NCBI GenBank assembly: GCA_019115615.1
Contig: DXDE01000147.1
Span: 1 to 36,740, forward strand
DNA: 36,740 nucleotides
Direction: 5' to 3'
From: Candidatus Agathobaculum merdavium
GTDB taxonomy: Bacteria; Bacillota; Clostridia; Oscillospirales; Butyricicoccaceae
The position numbers and the translations under genes were made by a program. Below, piece by piece: positions 35,271 to 36,740 of this stretch (position 1 is the first letter of the stretch; each line of letters starts with the position of its first letter). The notes under the pieces were generated by a model that searched no databases, was not told where the DNA came from, and saw nothing but the letters and a program-made list of their open reading frames with translations.

Positions 35271-36740
35271 ATGCCAAAGAATCAGTACACAAAGACCGCT
35301 TTGAAGGAGGCCATTGCAGGCAAGCTGCAGCGCCACTTCGGCCGCGAGGTTGCAGACGCCTCGAAGGAGCAGGTATATGAAGCCTGCGCGCTCGTTGTAC
35401 GCGACGCGCTCACCGAGCACATGATTGAGACCCAGAACGAGGTCGAAAAATACGGGGAGCGACAGGTGCACTATCTGTGCATGGAATTTCTTGTAGGCCG
35501 CAGCCTGCGCAACAACGCCTATAACCTCGGCATCCTGCCCGCGCTGACCGAAGCGCTGAAGGAAATGGGCTATGAAATGGCCGACATTTTCGAGGAAGAA
35601 GCCGACCCTGGTCTGGGTAACGGCGGCCTCGGCCGTCTGGCTGCCTGCTATATGGACGGTATGGCGACCATCGGCGTGCGCGGCACCGGCTACTCCATCC
35701 GCTACGAACACGGTATCTTCAAGCAGAAGATCGAGGATGGCCAGCAGGTCGAGCTGCCGGACTCCTGGCTCGCATCGGGCGACGTTTGGCACATCCCGGC
35801 CATGGACGACACCCGCGAGGTCAAGATCGGCGGTACCGTCAACACCTACTTCAACGATCAGGGCAAGCTGATCGTCGAGTATCACGACTACACCCCGGTT
35901 CTGGCTGTCCCGTACGACATGCCGATCTCGGGTTATGACACCAACAACATCGCCTGCCTGCGCCTGTGGGAGGCGAAGAGCCCGATCGCGCTGGATATGA
36001 AGCTGTTCTCGTCCGGCGAGTACCTCAAGGCGCTCGAGAAGCACGCGATGGCTGAGACCATCTCGATGGTGCTGTATCCGGAGGATAACCACCGCGAAGG
36101 TCAGTCCCTGCGCCTGAAGCAGCAGTACTTCCTCGTATCTGCTACCCTGCAGGACATCTGCGCCAAGCACAAGGCCAAGTACGGCACGCTGGCAAACTTC
36201 GCGCACAAGCATGTGCTGCACATCAACGACACCCACCCGACGCTGGTCATTCCCGAGCTCATGCGCATCCTGATGGACGAAAACGACATGTCTTGGGAGA
36301 ACGCATGGAACATCACCAGCCAGTCGGTTGCTTACACCAACCACACCGTTATGCCTGAGGCACTCGAGTGCTGGCCGGTATCGCTGGTGCAGGAGCTGAT
36401 GCCCCGCATCATGCAGATCATCTACGAGATCAACGAGCGCTTCTGCAAGGAGCTGTGGAACTACTTCCCGAACGACTTCCAGAAGATCTCCAAGCTCGCC
36501 ATCGTGGCGGACAACACCGTGCGCATGGCGCATCTGGCGATCGCCGGCTCGTTCTCGATCAACGGCGTATCCGCGCTGCACTCCGAGATCCTCAAGGACC
36601 GCGTGTTCAACGATTTCTACAAGATCTATTCCTCCAAGTTCTGCAACGTCACCAACGGCATTGCACACCGCCGCTGGCTGTGCGAAGCGAATCCGGAGCT
36701 GGCTGCCCTGATCGAGAGCAAGATCGGCAAGGGCTACCGC
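35271..36740 (+). CDS. glgP: Glycogen/alpha-glucan phosphorylase (partial, 5' part)
   Basis: GlgP releases glucose 1-phosphate from glycogen ends by phosphorolysis. The frame stays open for 490 codons to the window end, so the stop and the PLP-lysine region lie outside. Diagnostic motifs are VHYLCMEFLVGRSLRNN, DPGLGNGGLGRLAACYMDG, HINDTHPTLVIPELMRIL, NHTVMPEALE and the FCNVTNGIAHRRW segment near the edge. The family usually has about 750-850 residues. The start ATG follows GAGGAG at about 12 bases. It is coupled to glgA, and completes synthesis and breakdown in one locus. Confidence 0.97.
   Translation, partial: MPKNQYTKTALKEAIAGKLQRHFGREVADASKEQVYEACALVVRDALTEHMIETQNEVEKYGERQVHYLCMEFLVGRSLRNNAYNLGILPALTEALKEMGYEMADIFEEEADPGLGNGGLGRLAACYMDGMATIGVRGTGYSIRYEHGIFKQKIEDGQQVELPDSWLASGDVWHIPAMDDTREVKIGGTVNTYFNDQGKLIVEYHDYTPVLAVPYDMPISGYDTNNIACLRLWEAKSPIALDMKLFSSGEYLKALEKHAMAETISMVLYPEDNHREGQSLRLKQQYFLVSATLQDICAKHKAKYGTLANFAHKHVLHINDTHPTLVIPELMRILMDENDMSWENAWNITSQSVAYTNHTVMPEALECWPVSLVQELMPRIMQIIYEINERFCKELWNYFPNDFQKISKLAIVADNTVRMAHLAIAGSFSINGVSALHSEILKDRVFNDFYKIYSSKFCNVTNGIAHRRWLCEANPELAALIESKIGKGYR

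Overview
The window reads as a stretch of chromosome from a GC-rich member of the Bacillota (Firmicutes), class Clostridia, probably an Oscillospiraceae/Butyricicoccus-like gut anaerobe. This is an inference from four things: the WalRK-YycHI-WalJ-RlmH cluster, the ylxM-ffh-rpsP-khpA-rimM-trmD operon, the paired GlgC/GlgD glycogen genes, and sigma-A type promoters and AGGAGG ribosome binding sites in a strongly GC-biased background. No rRNA, tRNA, CRISPR array, transposase or integrase was found. Genes are tightly packed, with many 4-base ATGA stop/start overlaps.

Layout. (1) 156-6001, minus strand: an M16 peptidase pair (yfmF, yfmH), lgt and folD behind a promoter at 6041-6069, then rpiA with its own promoter and a translationally coupled membrane/coiled-coil protein of unknown function. 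(2) 6115-9842, plus strand: ylxM-ffh-rpsP-khpA-rimM-trmD, for SRP and ribosome/tRNA maturation, ended by a bidirectional terminator shared with the convergent 1-phosphofructokinase-family gene (9867-10808). (3) 10918-21697, minus strand: the Wal envelope-stress locus. In transcription order it is a GH13 neopullulanase-like amylase, a NUDIX hydrolase, walR, walK, yycH, yycI, murA, walJ, rlmH and an alpha/beta-hydrolase lipase. (4) 21952-22221, plus strand: a lone phi-LC3-type holin. (5) 22266-24801, minus strand: a CarD-family regulator, a GNAT acetyltransferase and purA, each a short unit. (6) 24969-28825, plus strand: cysteine desulfurase-thiI, a 309-base structured non-coding stretch, and cinA. 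(7) 29081-36740, plus strand: glycogen metabolism, glgB-glgC-glgD, then glgA-glgP behind an internal promoter. glgP runs off the window end.

How the parts work together. The right end encodes a glycogen cycle: GlgC/GlgD make ADP-glucose, GlgA elongates, GlgB branches and GlgP mobilises. The GH13 enzyme in region 3 could also act on alpha-glucans, but it is co-directional with, and probably co-transcribed with, the WalRK cell-wall regulators. That placement, and a histone-H1-like lysine/alanine repeat tail on GlgB, are the two most unusual features. Others are the orphan holin, a 5' leader hairpin before glgA, repeated use of TTG start codons through the Wal locus, and the hairpin-rich gap before cinA. 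I found no clear sign of an entirely new multi-gene system; most of the window is core genome.
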